Assembly: GCF_014084105.1 (NCBI RefSeq)
Contig: NZ_CP048289.1
Span: 629,922 to 693,921, forward strand
Reading direction: 5' to 3'
Source: Streptacidiphilus sp. P02-A3a
GTDB lineage: Bacteria > Actinomycetota > Actinomycetes > Streptomycetales > Streptomycetaceae
Length of the DNA stretch: 64,000 nucleotides
Shown in pieces: positions 35,846-44,132 of this stretch. Within the stretch, counting starts at the first letter, position 1; each line of letters starts with the position of its first letter. A program made the position numbers and the translations under genes. Under the pieces are notes generated by a model. That model made no database searches. It was not told the origin of the DNA and saw only the letters and a program-made list of their open reading frames with translations.

Positions 35846-36182
35846 CGTGTTCCCCCTGTTAAACTTCAGTATTCTCTGTTTTGGACTCCAACTGATCGAA
35901 CTGTGCCACGGGAAGCCTGAACTGATATGAAATCGGTTCTGGCCCCCGAATAGTCGCGAGAATGGGAACTCGCTCACATGCGGATAAAAGGCGACCTTAT
36001 CCCGGAGAACTGTCCATGTCAATGACGCAATGGAACCTTGCACCTTGAGGCGAGAATTGCACTGCAGCGCAAGAATTGCTGGTCGGTTTGAATCGACCGT
36101 GTCCGGCCACGGAAAGGAACCGGCGTACTGAGCGGGGCCGGCCACGATGCGCTCGGTGACCGGCCCCTGCGTTCTTCCGCGG
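35846..36182. promoter_or_regulatory. SARP promoter region and ACP-operon terminator
   Basis: The left 200 bp are unusually AT-rich for this genome and probably hold the SARP promoter. At the right end GGGGCCGGCCAC (36134-36145) pairs, with one mismatch, with 36156-36167 across a 10-nt loop: a likely terminator for the leftward KS-CLF-ACP operon, 16 nt after the ACP stop. No gene was recognised. Confidence 0.6.
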
Positions 36183-36440
36183 CTAGGCCGACGCCCGCAG
36201 CCGCTCGTTCGCCAGTCTCAGTACCTGCCCCAAGGTGGACGCCACCGTGACCTCCTCCTCGCCGAGGACCGCGTCGTGTTGCAACTCCAACTTGGTCACC
36301 GTCTCCAGGAGGGCGAGCGAGTCGCAGCCGAGTTCGTCCAGGGTGTGGTCGGAGATGTCGCCGTGCAGTGCCTCGACGTCGTCACCGAGGCAGGAGATGA
36401 GGATCGCGCGCAGGTCGTCGACCGTGATCTGTTCAGCCAT
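36183..36440 (-). CDS. Acyl carrier protein of the type II PKS
   Basis: The protein has 85 residues from an ATG at 36440 with AAGGAG upstream. LDELGCDSLALLE carries the phosphopantetheine serine (Ser41). The usual D-S-L context is kept. It carries the growing poly-beta-ketone for the ketosynthase pair. It begins 2 nt after the chain length factor stop and ends the operon. Confidence 0.93.
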   Translation of the reverse strand: MAEQITVDDLRAILISCLGDDVEALHGDISDHTLDELGCDSLALLETVTKLELQHDAVLGEEEVTVASTLGQVLRLANERLRASA

Positions 36441-36442
36441 GG

Positions 36443-37660
36443 TCAGCTCTCCTTCTGGGCGTTGCGGATGACAAGGGCGGAGTTGAACCCCCACCGGCCT
36501 CGGGCCAGCACCAGAGCGGTGTCCACCCGGGCCGGACGCGGCTCGCCGACCACCAGGTCGAGGTCGTACGTGTCCGGGACCGTGCGGGAGCCGAAGGTCG
36601 GTGGGATGATGTCGTGCTTGATGCTCATCAGCGCCGCCACCACGTCCAGCACTCCGCCGCCGGAGAAGAGCCGACCGGTCAGCGCCTTGGGCGCGGTCAC
36701 CGGGACGCCGCGTGCGCCGAAGAGCTCGCGCAGCACCCGGGCCTCGTCCCGGTCAAGGTTCGGCAGGCCGGCGGCATCGGCGAAGACCACGTCCACCGCG
36801 CTCGCCGGGAGCCTCGCGTCGGCCAGGGCGAGTTCCACCGCTCGCCCGAGGGTGGTGCCGCGTCCGCTGCCGGGCGCCGGGTCGAAGGTGGAGGCATGGC
36901 CGGCGATCTCGCCGTAGACGCGGGCGCCGCGGGCCCGGGCGGAGTCGGCGTCCTCCAGGACACAGAGCGCACCGCCCTCGCCCGGCACGTAGCCGGACGC
37001 CCGGGCGTCGAAGGGCCGGTAGGCGGTGGTCGGGTCCGGGTCGGTGCTGACCCGGCCACTGGACAGGTGCGCGGCCCAACCCCACGGGTCGAGGGCCGAG
37101 TCGACCCCGCCGCAGATCACCAACGGCACGCCGGTCCGCACTGTACGGCGGGCCTGACCGAGCGCGTCCAGGCCCCCGGCCTCCTCCGCGACCAAGGCCA
37201 CCGAGGGGCCGCGCATGGTGTGCCGGATCGAGATCTGGCCGGTGTTCACCGCGTAGAACCAGGCGAAGGACTCGTAGACACTGACGTGTTGCGGGCCCTG
37301 CCGCCACAGCTTCTGGAACTCGCGGTGGGTGAACTCGAACCCGCCGGAGGCGTTGGCAGTGACCACGCCCAGGTCGTAGTCGGTCATGGACGCGGTCTCC
37401 ACCCCGGCGTCGTCCAGTGCGCCCTGAGCGGCGATCAACGCGAGGCGGGTGGACACGTCGGTCTGGACCACGAGCCGACTGGGCAGGTGCTTCGCCGGGT
37501 CCACCCCGTCCACCAACCCGGCCAGCCGCGCGGGCCAGCCGCTCGTGTCGAACCGGTCGAGCGGGACGATGCCGCTGCGTCCGGTCAGGGTCGACTCCCA
37601 GTACTCCTCGACGCCGTAGCCGTTCGGCGCCACGACGCCCAGGCCCGTGATGACGCTCAT
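36443..37660 (-). CDS. Ketosynthase beta / chain length factor
   Basis: The protein has 405 residues. It has a ketosynthase fold without the active Cys: the segment reads VALVAEEAGGLDALGQARR, where chain length factors usually have EQAGG. The conserved Gln that aligns with the KS Cys is thus Glu160 here. It pairs with KS-alpha and sets chain length. The ATG overlaps the KS-alpha stop (ATGA). Chain length cannot be predicted safely from sequence alone. Confidence 0.92.
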   Translation of the reverse strand: MSVITGLGVVAPNGYGVEEYWESTLTGRSGIVPLDRFDTSGWPARLAGLVDGVDPAKHLPSRLVVQTDVSTRLALIAAQGALDDAGVETASMTDYDLGVVTANASGGFEFTHREFQKLWRQGPQHVSVYESFAWFYAVNTGQISIRHTMRGPSVALVAEEAGGLDALGQARRTVRTGVPLVICGGVDSALDPWGWAAHLSSGRVSTDPDPTTAYRPFDARASGYVPGEGGALCVLEDADSARARGARVYGEIAGHASTFDPAPGSGRGTTLGRAVELALADARLPASAVDVVFADAAGLPNLDRDEARVLRELFGARGVPVTAPKALTGRLFSGGGVLDVVAALMSIKHDIIPPTFGSRTVPDTYDLDLVVGEPRPARVDTALVLARGRWGFNSALVIRNAQKES

Positions 37661-38925
37661 GCGGCCTCCGGCTTCGGCCGGGTCAACACCATCGCGCTCT
37701 GGAACCCGCCGAAACCGCTGCCAACCGTCAGCACGGTGTCGGTGCGGTGCTCCCGGGCCACGAGCGGCACGTAGTCGAGATCGCACTCCGGATCGGTGAC
37801 CTGGAGGTTGGCGGTGGGCGGAACCACGTGGTGCTCCATGGCCAGCAGCGACGCGGCGATCTCCACCGATCCGACCGCGCCCAGCGAGTGACCCACCATC
37901 GACTTGATCGAGCTGACCGGCGTCTTGTAGGCGTACTGGCCCAGGCTGCGCTTGAACGCGGCGGTCTCGTGCCGGTCGTTCTGCTTGGTGCCCGAGCCGT
38001 GCGCGTTGATGTAGTCGATGTCCGAGGGGTTCAGCCTGGCCTGGTCGAGCGCGACCCGAATCGCCTCGGCCAACTCCCGCCCGTCGGGCCGCAACCCGGT
38101 CATGTGGTAGGCGTTGCAGCGGGTGGCGAAGCCACCGACCTCGGCGTAGATGCGGGCCCCGCGCCGCAGGGCAGCGCCGAGCTCCTCCAGCACGAACATC
38201 GCCGCACCCTCGGCCAGCACGAAACCGTTGCGGGTTCCGTCGAACGGCCGCGACGCCGTGGCGGGGACGTCGTTGTGGATCGTGGTCGCCTTGATCGCGT
38301 CGAAGCAGGCGACCACGATCGGGGTGATCGGGGTGTCCGTGGCCCCGGCGATCATGACGTCGGCACTGCCCTCCCGGATCAGCGCCACGGCGTGGCCGAC
38401 GGCGTCGATCCCGGACGTGCAGCCGTCCGACACCATGGCGACCGGACCCTCGGCGCCCACGGCCCAGGCGACCTCGGCCGCCATGACGCTGGGGACCATG
38501 TGGTCGAACATGTACGGGGAGAGGTGGTCCGGTGTCATCAGCCAGTTCCGACCGGAGTCGGATAGCACGAGGTACTCCCGTTCGAGACTGGTCGCCGCCG
38601 CCACCGCGCTGCCCAGGCTGACACCGACCCGGTGGGCCGCCCGGGCGGACAGCTCGATACCGCTGTCGACCACGGCCTCCCGGGCGGTGACGACGCCGAA
38701 CTGCGCCGCCCGGTCCATCCGTCGGATCTCCCGGGGGGTCAGTCCCTCCGCCTCCGCGTCGAAGTCCACCTCCGCTGCGACCTGGGACCGGTACGGTGAG
38801 GGGTCGAAGAACGAGATACGCCGCGTCGCGGTACGCCCCGAGGACAGCAGCTCCCAGAAAGGCGCTTTGCCCAACGCCCCCGGCGCCCGCACTCCCATAC
38901 CGGTGACGACGACCCGCCGATTCAT
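37657..38925 (-). CDS. Ketosynthase alpha of the type II PKS
   Basis: The protein has 422 residues. The active site Cys169 lies in VSDGCTSGID, with His309 (NAHGSGTKQND) and Lys341/His346 (SIKSMVGHSLGAVGS). It catalyses the decarboxylative Claisen condensations with malonyl-ACP. It is the first gene of the KS-CLF-ACP operon. All catalytic residues are present, so the minimal PKS should be functional. Confidence 0.95.
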   Translation of the reverse strand: MNRRVVVTGMGVRAPGALGKAPFWELLSSGRTATRRISFFDPSPYRSQVAAEVDFDAEAEGLTPREIRRMDRAAQFGVVTAREAVVDSGIELSARAAHRVGVSLGSAVAAATSLEREYLVLSDSGRNWLMTPDHLSPYMFDHMVPSVMAAEVAWAVGAEGPVAMVSDGCTSGIDAVGHAVALIREGSADVMIAGATDTPITPIVVACFDAIKATTIHNDVPATASRPFDGTRNGFVLAEGAAMFVLEELGAALRRGARIYAEVGGFATRCNAYHMTGLRPDGRELAEAIRVALDQARLNPSDIDYINAHGSGTKQNDRHETAAFKRSLGQYAYKTPVSSIKSMVGHSLGAVGSVEIAASLLAMEHHVVPPTANLQVTDPECDLDYVPLVAREHRTDTVLTVGSGFGGFQSAMVLTRPKPEAA

Positions 38926-38935
38926 TCGGTGCCAC

Positions 38936-39182
38936 CAGGAAGATGTTTTGGGATCATTAGCACAATCTCCTCGGTCGGACGAGTTGTGCGCTGATTTTCT
39001 GCGCAGACCTGCACACTAATCATGGGCACTCAACCCTCGCTCAAACAGCACTCTAGCTACTGAGTGTTACTGCAACTACCTTGACGTGTAGCACACTTGA
39101 CGGAACATAGGCCATCGATGAACCCTGGGGGCTGCGGAATTCCGCTCTTGCGACCTCCCTCTCATCGGTACAAGGAGGAGTT
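38936..39182. promoter_or_regulatory. Divergent promoter region of the KS and dioxygenase operons
   Basis: The heptamers CTCAACC (39029-39035) and CTCAAAC (39040-39046) are spaced 11 bp apart, as in SARP binding sites. A -10-like TAGCTA follows at 39054-39059 for the rightward gene. TTGACG occurs twice (about 39080 and 39097). The rest is AT-rich. This is the best candidate target of the cluster SARP. Confidence 0.55.
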
Positions 39183-40178
39183 TTGACGTACCCAATTGAG
39201 CACGCCACCGTTATCGACGGATATGTGCCCGTCGTCGACCTCTCGGCGGCCGTCGACCCCGCCGGAAGAGCAGGTGTCGCGCAGATGATCGGCACCGCTT
39301 GCGAGACTTCCGGATTCTTCACGGTCGTCGGCCACGGAGTGGACCGGGCACTGATCGACCGGATCTACGCGACCTCCCGCGCGTTCTTCGAGCAATCGGC
39401 CGAGGAGAAGGCGAAGGTCGGCGTCGGCACCGGTACCCACGGGTTCTACGTCAGCGCCGGTAGCGCCGCCAAGAGCATCGGGCAGGAGGCCCCACCGGAC
39501 CTGAACGAGGTCTTCATCACCTGCGTCCGCGGCGACGACAGCCTGGAGGAGCGCGCCCCGCTCGGCGACGACACGCCGGTCTGGGCGGCGGCCAACCGGT
39601 GGCCGGACACCCCCGGCTTCCGCGAGGCGTGGGCCGAGTACACCACCGCCATGGAACGGCTCGCAGCCGATCTGATCCGGCTCTTCGCCCTCGCCCTGGG
39701 CCTGGACGAGCACTTCTTCGACGACAAGGTCGACCACGACATGTCGACCATCGCCGCGAACTACTACTACCCGCTGACCACGCCGCCGCTCCCGGGGCAG
39801 TTACGCAAGGGCCCGCACACCGACTGGGGCAACCTGACCATCCTCTACCAGGACGAGGTCGGCGGGCTCCAGGTGCAGCAGCGGGGCCACGGCTGGCGCG
39901 AGGTACCCTGCGTCCCGGGCAGCTTCGTCATCAACATCGGCGACCTGATGGCCTTCTGGACCGGCGGCCGCTGGGTGTCGACACTGCACCGGGTGCGCAA
40001 CCCGACCGAGGGGTCGGCCGAGGCGCGGATCAGCATTCCCTTCTTCCACATGCCCAACCACGACGCCCTCATCGAACCGCTCTTCCCCTTCGCCGACGCC
40101 GCCACCCAGGCGCGGTTCCAGCCGACCACGACCCCGGGTACCTGGTACCAGGAACGACTGGCGGCCACCCTGTCCTGA
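39183..40178 (+). CDS. 2-oxoglutarate/Fe(II)-dependent dioxygenase (IPNS-like)
   Basis: The protein has 331 residues. The metal triad is His212-x-Asp214 (GPHTDWG) and His269 (STLHRV), with Arg282-x-Ser284 for the co-substrate carboxylate. Such enzymes hydroxylate, desaturate or rearrange. The start appears to be TTG at 39183, 4 nt after a perfect AGGAGG; no ATG or GTG with the family N-terminus is available. Such a dioxygenase is uncommon in type II PKS clusters. Confidence 0.88.
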   Translation: MTYPIEHATVIDGYVPVVDLSAAVDPAGRAGVAQMIGTACETSGFFTVVGHGVDRALIDRIYATSRAFFEQSAEEKAKVGVGTGTHGFYVSAGSAAKSIGQEAPPDLNEVFITCVRGDDSLEERAPLGDDTPVWAAANRWPDTPGFREAWAEYTTAMERLAADLIRLFALALGLDEHFFDDKVDHDMSTIAANYYYPLTTPPLPGQLRKGPHTDWGNLTILYQDEVGGLQVQQRGHGWREVPCVPGSFVINIGDLMAFWTGGRWVSTLHRVRNPTEGSAEARISIPFFHMPNHDALIEPLFPFADAATQARFQPTTTPGTWYQERLAATLS

Positions 40179-40277
40179 CCGCTCGCTCCCGCCGACGGCG
40201 CTGATCGCGGCCCCGCGGCATTCCCGACGAGACCGAGATGAGCTCATCATGGAGACCACCAGATCCCGGGAACTGCC

Positions 40278-41237
40278 GTGAGGGCCGCGCTGCTGCGGTC
40301 CCTCGGGGAGCGTCCCGCCTGTGAGGACGTCCCGGAACCGCGACCCGCTGACGGGGAGGTGACGGTCAGCGTCAGCGCCTGCCCGCTGACCAACCTCGAC
40401 CGGGCGCGGGCGGCGGGCCGGCACTTCTCTGCCCCCGCCCGCCTCCCGGCGATATGCGGTTCACAGGCCGCGGGCACGCTGGCGAACGGCACCCGGGTGC
40501 TATTCCGCGCGGCGGGCGGCGCGATGGCCGAACGGGCGGTGACCCGCCCCGCCTGGTGCACGCCCATTCCGGACGGCGTCGACGACGCGTTCGCCGCCGC
40601 GATCCAGAACCCGGGCGTGTCCGCCTGGACGGCGCTGGCCTGGCGGGCCAAGCTTCGGCCCGGTGAGAGCGTGCTCGTCCTCGGGGCGACCGGAGTCGCC
40701 GGTCAGGTTGCGGTCCAGCTGGCCCGGCAACTCGGCGCGGGCCGGATCGTGGCGGCCGGACGGAACCCCCGGGTGCTGGCGGCGCTGCCCTCGCTCGGGG
40801 CCGACGCGATCCTCCGACTCGACCGATCCGACGCTGAGTTGGCCCGCTCGTTCCGGGCCGAGGCGGCCGCGTCGAACGGCTTCGACGTGGTCTTGGACTA
40901 CGTCTGGGGCCAACCCACCAAGGTGTTCATCGACACGCTCGGCGCGGACGACATGGAGCTGCGCTTCTCGCGGACCCGCCTGGTCCAGATCGGGGTCATG
41001 GCTGCGCAGGAACTCAGCCTCTCCGCCGAGGTCCTGCGCAGCAGCGGGCTGGAGATCGTCGGCAGCGGCACCGGCAACGCGCCCCCGCTCGACGTCCTGG
41101 GGCGCCACCTCGACCTGGTGCTGGACCTGTTGGCGCGGGGGCGGTTGCGGATCGCGGTCAATCGGGTCCGGTTGGCGGAGGTGGACCGGGTCTGGGACCT
41201 CGACCAGCGCGGGCACCGCACCGTCCTGATCCCGTAA
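40278..41237 (+). CDS. Quinone-oxidoreductase-like (zinc-free MDR) protein
   Basis: The protein has 319 residues from a GTG at 40278. It has a shortened GroES-like N-terminus and a Rossmann domain with LVLGATGVAGQVAVQLARQLGA. It resembles NADPH:quinone reductases of the medium-chain family and should reduce a quinone or enone. The GTG has no good ribosome binding site; a 10-codon ORF (ATG at 40248) ends in a TGA overlapping it, so start by coupling is possible. Confidence 0.82.
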   Translation: MRAALLRSLGERPACEDVPEPRPADGEVTVSVSACPLTNLDRARAAGRHFSAPARLPAICGSQAAGTLANGTRVLFRAAGGAMAERAVTRPAWCTPIPDGVDDAFAAAIQNPGVSAWTALAWRAKLRPGESVLVLGATGVAGQVAVQLARQLGAGRIVAAGRNPRVLAALPSLGADAILRLDRSDAELARSFRAEAAASNGFDVVLDYVWGQPTKVFIDTLGADDMELRFSRTRLVQIGVMAAQELSLSAEVLRSSGLEIVGSGTGNAPPLDVLGRHLDLVLDLLARGRLRIAVNRVRLAEVDRVWDLDQRGHRTVLIP

Positions 41238-41325
41238 CCGCCGACTGCCGCATTTTTAGTGGTCTTTGAGTAGTCCGGTGGAAGGTGGGGCAGCGGCAGA
41301 ACCAACCCGACGAGGAGAGATATCC

Positions 41326-41754
41326 ATGACCGAATCGACGCGGACCCCGTCCCTCTACGAGCGTCTCGGGGGGATCTTCGGCATCTCCGCCGTGATGGAG
41401 GTGCTCACGGACCGGCTCTACGAGAACGTCTCGGCCAACCGAAACGCCGACGTGCAGCGGCTCCACGAGACGAACTCCCGTGCGGGGTTCCGGTTCATGG
41501 TGACCGCGTGGTCGATCGAGGAGACCGGCGGCCCCAAGGTCTACCCCGGCCGGGACATGCGTGCCGCGCACGCGGACATGTTCGCGTCCGAGGAGGACTT
41601 CGACATCGTGGCCCTGGAGATCGCCGCCACGCTGAGCTACTGCGGCGTGCCGCGGGAGACGGCCCAGGAGTACCTGGACATCATCGAGAGCTACCGGACC
41701 GACGTGCTCCACGGCTCGGTCACCCGGACGCAGGCCGCCGCTGTCGCCGTGTAG
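41326..41754 (+). CDS. Truncated hemoglobin (group I-like)
   Basis: The protein has 142 residues from an ATG at 41326 with GAGGAGAG upstream. SLYERLGGIFGISAVMEVL and YPGRDMRAAHADMFASEEDF match the truncated globin pattern, the latter with the proximal His. Members bind O2 or NO and can protect oxygenases or scavenge NO. It follows the quinone-oxidoreductase-like gene by 88 nt. A reading frame of 29 more codons continues after the TAG stop (to 41844). Confidence 0.8.
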   Translation: MTESTRTPSLYERLGGIFGISAVMEVLTDRLYENVSANRNADVQRLHETNSRAGFRFMVTAWSIEETGGPKVYPGRDMRAAHADMFASEEDFDIVALEIAATLSYCGVPRETAQEYLDIIESYRTDVLHGSVTRTQAAAVAV

Positions 41755-41915
41755 CCGGAACCGGCAGCCGGCAGAGACGAGACCCTGGTCGACCTCGCCG
41801 AGTCCTACGGCGGTGTCGCCGCCGTTACCAGGGCTGTGCGGTAGCCCAAGCAGGTCGTCACCACGCTGCGAATGCTCCCGGTCGTCGAAAGTGTGGCGAT
41901 CCCGTGGCGCCCGCA

Positions 41916-41961
41916 GCGGCAAGGAACGGCCCCCGCGGCGGCGGGGGCCGTTCCTTGCCGC
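41916..41961. terminator. 21-bp stem-loop between converging globin and exporter genes
   Basis: Arms 41916-41936 and 41941-41961 are perfectly complementary around the 4-nt loop GGCG. It lies between converging transcription units. The remainder of the 41755-42003 gap holds only the in-frame extension of the globin gene. Confidence 0.88.
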
Positions 41962-42003
41962 GCTCCCGGCGGTCTCACCGGGAGGGGTCCTGGTGGCTGT
42001 GAC

Positions 42004-43488
42004 TCAGCCGCGGCTGGCGACGGGAGCCTGAGCCTGGGAGCTCTTGTCGACGTCCTCGAACAGCGCGGCCGCCCGAGCGGCGGTCGCACGGGCCTTGCGG
42101 CTGGTGCTGAGCATGCCGAGGCAGAAGATGACCACGCCGAGCCCGGCGAGCATCCACCAGACGCCGTGCGCCGCATTGGTGAACGTGGTGGTGCCGCGAG
42201 CCAGCGAGGAGCCGACGATGGTGCCCGAGATGGCGACGCCGAGCGTGGTGCCGGTCTGTCGGCCCGCGGAGGCCAGCGAGGTGGCCACGCCGGCCATCGA
42301 GCGCGGCATGCCGGACACCGCCGTGTTGGTGATCGGGGGGTTGATGGTGCCCTGGAAGACGCCGAACAGCACGTAGACGCCGAGGAGCGCCAGCACCGGG
42401 GTGGTCGGCGAGATGAAGAGCGAGGCGATGCCGCCCAGCGCCAGCGCCGCCCCGGAGACCAGTAGCGGGAGCTTGGGGCCGTGGGCGCCGACCCACCTCC
42501 CGGTACGCGGCGAGAGCAGCACGATCAGCACCCCGACCGGCAGCACACAGAGCCCTGCCTTCAGCGCCGACATGCCGCGCAGTTCCTGTAGGTACAGCGT
42601 GGTGACGAAGAGGAAGGCGCCGAACGCGCACAGGGCCGCGAACGCCATCACGATGGCCGAGCTGAACGGGACGCTGCGGAACAGCCGCAGCTCCAGCAGG
42701 GGCTCGGCGCGGCGGGACTCGTAGGCCAGCAGGGCCACCACGGCCAGCAGCGAGACCACGAGCAGGGTGAGGATGAGCGGCGAGGTCCACCCCGACCTGC
42801 TGGACTGGATGATGGCGTAGACGAGGCTGCCCAGCACCACGATCACCAGCAGCTGGCCGACCGGGTCCACCCGGCGCGCCCGCGGGGCGCGGGACTCGGG
42901 TACGAACAGAAGGGCGCAGACGATGGCGACGGCCACTATCGGCACGTTGATCCAGAAGATCGAGCGCCAGCCGAAGGCGTCGACCAGGGCGCCGCCGAGG
43001 ATCGGTCCGAGTGCCAGCGAGAGTCCGGACATGGAGCCGAACACGCCGATGGCCTTGGCTCGTTCGGTCGGTTCGGTGAAGGTGGTGGCGATGATCGCCA
43101 TGGCCACCGGGTTGAGCATGGTGCCGCCCACGGCCTGTAGGGCGCGGGCCCCGATCAGCCAGCCGATGCTCGGCGCCAGGGCGCAGAGCAGCGAGCCGAC
43201 CCCGAATGCCGCCAGCCCGATCACGAAGACGCGTCGGCGGCCGATCCGGTCGGCGGTGGCCCCGGCCAGCAGCAGGAAGCTGGCCAGGACCAGGGTGTAG
43301 GCGTCGACGGTCCACTGGAGATTCGACACCGAGGTCTTCAGGTCGCGATTGATGGTGGGTAGTGCGACGTTGACGATGGAGATGTCCATCACCACGACGA
43401 TCATGCTTGCGCAGCAGATCGCGAGCGTCAGGAGCCGACGCTGCCGGCTGAGTTCGGGCATGGAGTCCAGTCCAATCAGTGGCTGCAT
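42004..43488 (-). CDS. DHA2-family (14-TM) MFS drug exporter
   Basis: The protein has 494 residues. The segment MDISIVNVALPTINRDL and GPILGGALVDAFGWRSIFWIN are the drug:H+ antiporter-2 motifs, and about 14 hydrophobic segments are visible. It probably exports the cluster product and gives self-resistance. The divergent MerR gene at 43619 likely controls it. The start may be ATG 43488 or the ATG nine codons later; neither has a strong ribosome binding site. Confidence 0.88.
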   Translation of the reverse strand: MQPLIGLDSMPELSRQRRLLTLAICCASMIVVVMDISIVNVALPTINRDLKTSVSNLQWTVDAYTLVLASFLLLAGATADRIGRRRVFVIGLAAFGVGSLLCALAPSIGWLIGARALQAVGGTMLNPVAMAIIATTFTEPTERAKAIGVFGSMSGLSLALGPILGGALVDAFGWRSIFWINVPIVAVAIVCALLFVPESRAPRARRVDPVGQLLVIVVLGSLVYAIIQSSRSGWTSPLILTLLVVSLLAVVALLAYESRRAEPLLELRLFRSVPFSSAIVMAFAALCAFGAFLFVTTLYLQELRGMSALKAGLCVLPVGVLIVLLSPRTGRWVGAHGPKLPLLVSGAALALGGIASLFISPTTPVLALLGVYVLFGVFQGTINPPITNTAVSGMPRSMAGVATSLASAGRQTGTTLGVAISGTIVGSSLARGTTTFTNAAHGVWWMLAGLGVVIFCLGMLSTSRKARATAARAAALFEDVDKSSQAQAPVASRG

Positions 43489-43595
43489 GCGATCAATGGA
43501 CGCCCGTTCAATGGGCGCCGTCGGCGATCGCGGGAATGGCGCATGGCCTCACCAGAAACCTTGAGGGCCCCGGACGTTGGGCTGTGGCGAGGACG

Positions 43596-43611
43596 ACTAT
43601 GACGCTACTAT
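43596..43611. promoter_or_regulatory. Direct repeat at the MerR/exporter divergent promoter
   Basis: ACTAT-n6-ACTAT occupies 43596-43611. The second copy forms TACTAT, a good -10 for the merR gene whose GTG starts 8 nt further on, which points to a leaderless mRNA. The repeat is AT-rich in GC-rich DNA and is a plausible MerR or polymerase contact site. Confidence 0.5.
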
Positions 43612-43618
43612 TTAGAGT

Positions 43619-44095
43619 GTGCTCGAAATCAAGCCTGAGCGAACCATTCCGCCGACACCCACCAACGGCACCGGTACCCCGACGGGCCTGAGCATCGGGG
43701 AGGCGTCCCGGCGTACCGGTGTCAGCGTCCACACGCTGCGCTACTACGAGCGGGTCGGCCTGGTCATCACGTCCATCGACCGAACCCCCGGTGGCAGACG
43801 CCGCTACCGGCAGCCAGACCTGGACTGGATCATCCTCTGCACCAAGCTCCGGGCCACCGGCATGCCGATCCGGAACATCCAACGCTACGCCGAACTCGCC
43901 TCGGCCGGACACGGCAACGAGGAGCACCGGCTGGCGCTGATGGAGGCACACCGTGCCGAGGTCACCGCCAGGATCGATGAGCTGCAACTGAACCTCAAGC
44001 TCATCGACCACAAGATCCACGTGTACCGTGAGCGGCTCGCCGCAGGGGACGCCGAAAGCCTGTGGATGCCGACCATCGAGGGCGGGGTCGGCTGA
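43619..44095 (+). CDS. MerR-family regulator
   Basis: The protein has 158 residues from a GTG at 43619. After a flexible leader of about 22 residues comes the MerR winged helix SIGEASRRTGVSVHTLRYYE-RVGL and a long C-terminal dimerisation helix. There is no Cys-rich metal site. It diverges from the exporter gene and probably senses the cluster product or an intermediate. Translation seems leaderless. Confidence 0.88.
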   Translation: MLEIKPERTIPPTPTNGTGTPTGLSIGEASRRTGVSVHTLRYYERVGLVITSIDRTPGGRRRYRQPDLDWIILCTKLRATGMPIRNIQRYAELASAGHGNEEHRLALMEAHRAEVTARIDELQLNLKLIDHKIHVYRERLAAGDAESLWMPTIEGGVG

Positions 44096-44132
44096 GCGGG
44101 GTGGTTCGCCCCGCTCAGCCGATTCGCCTGTT

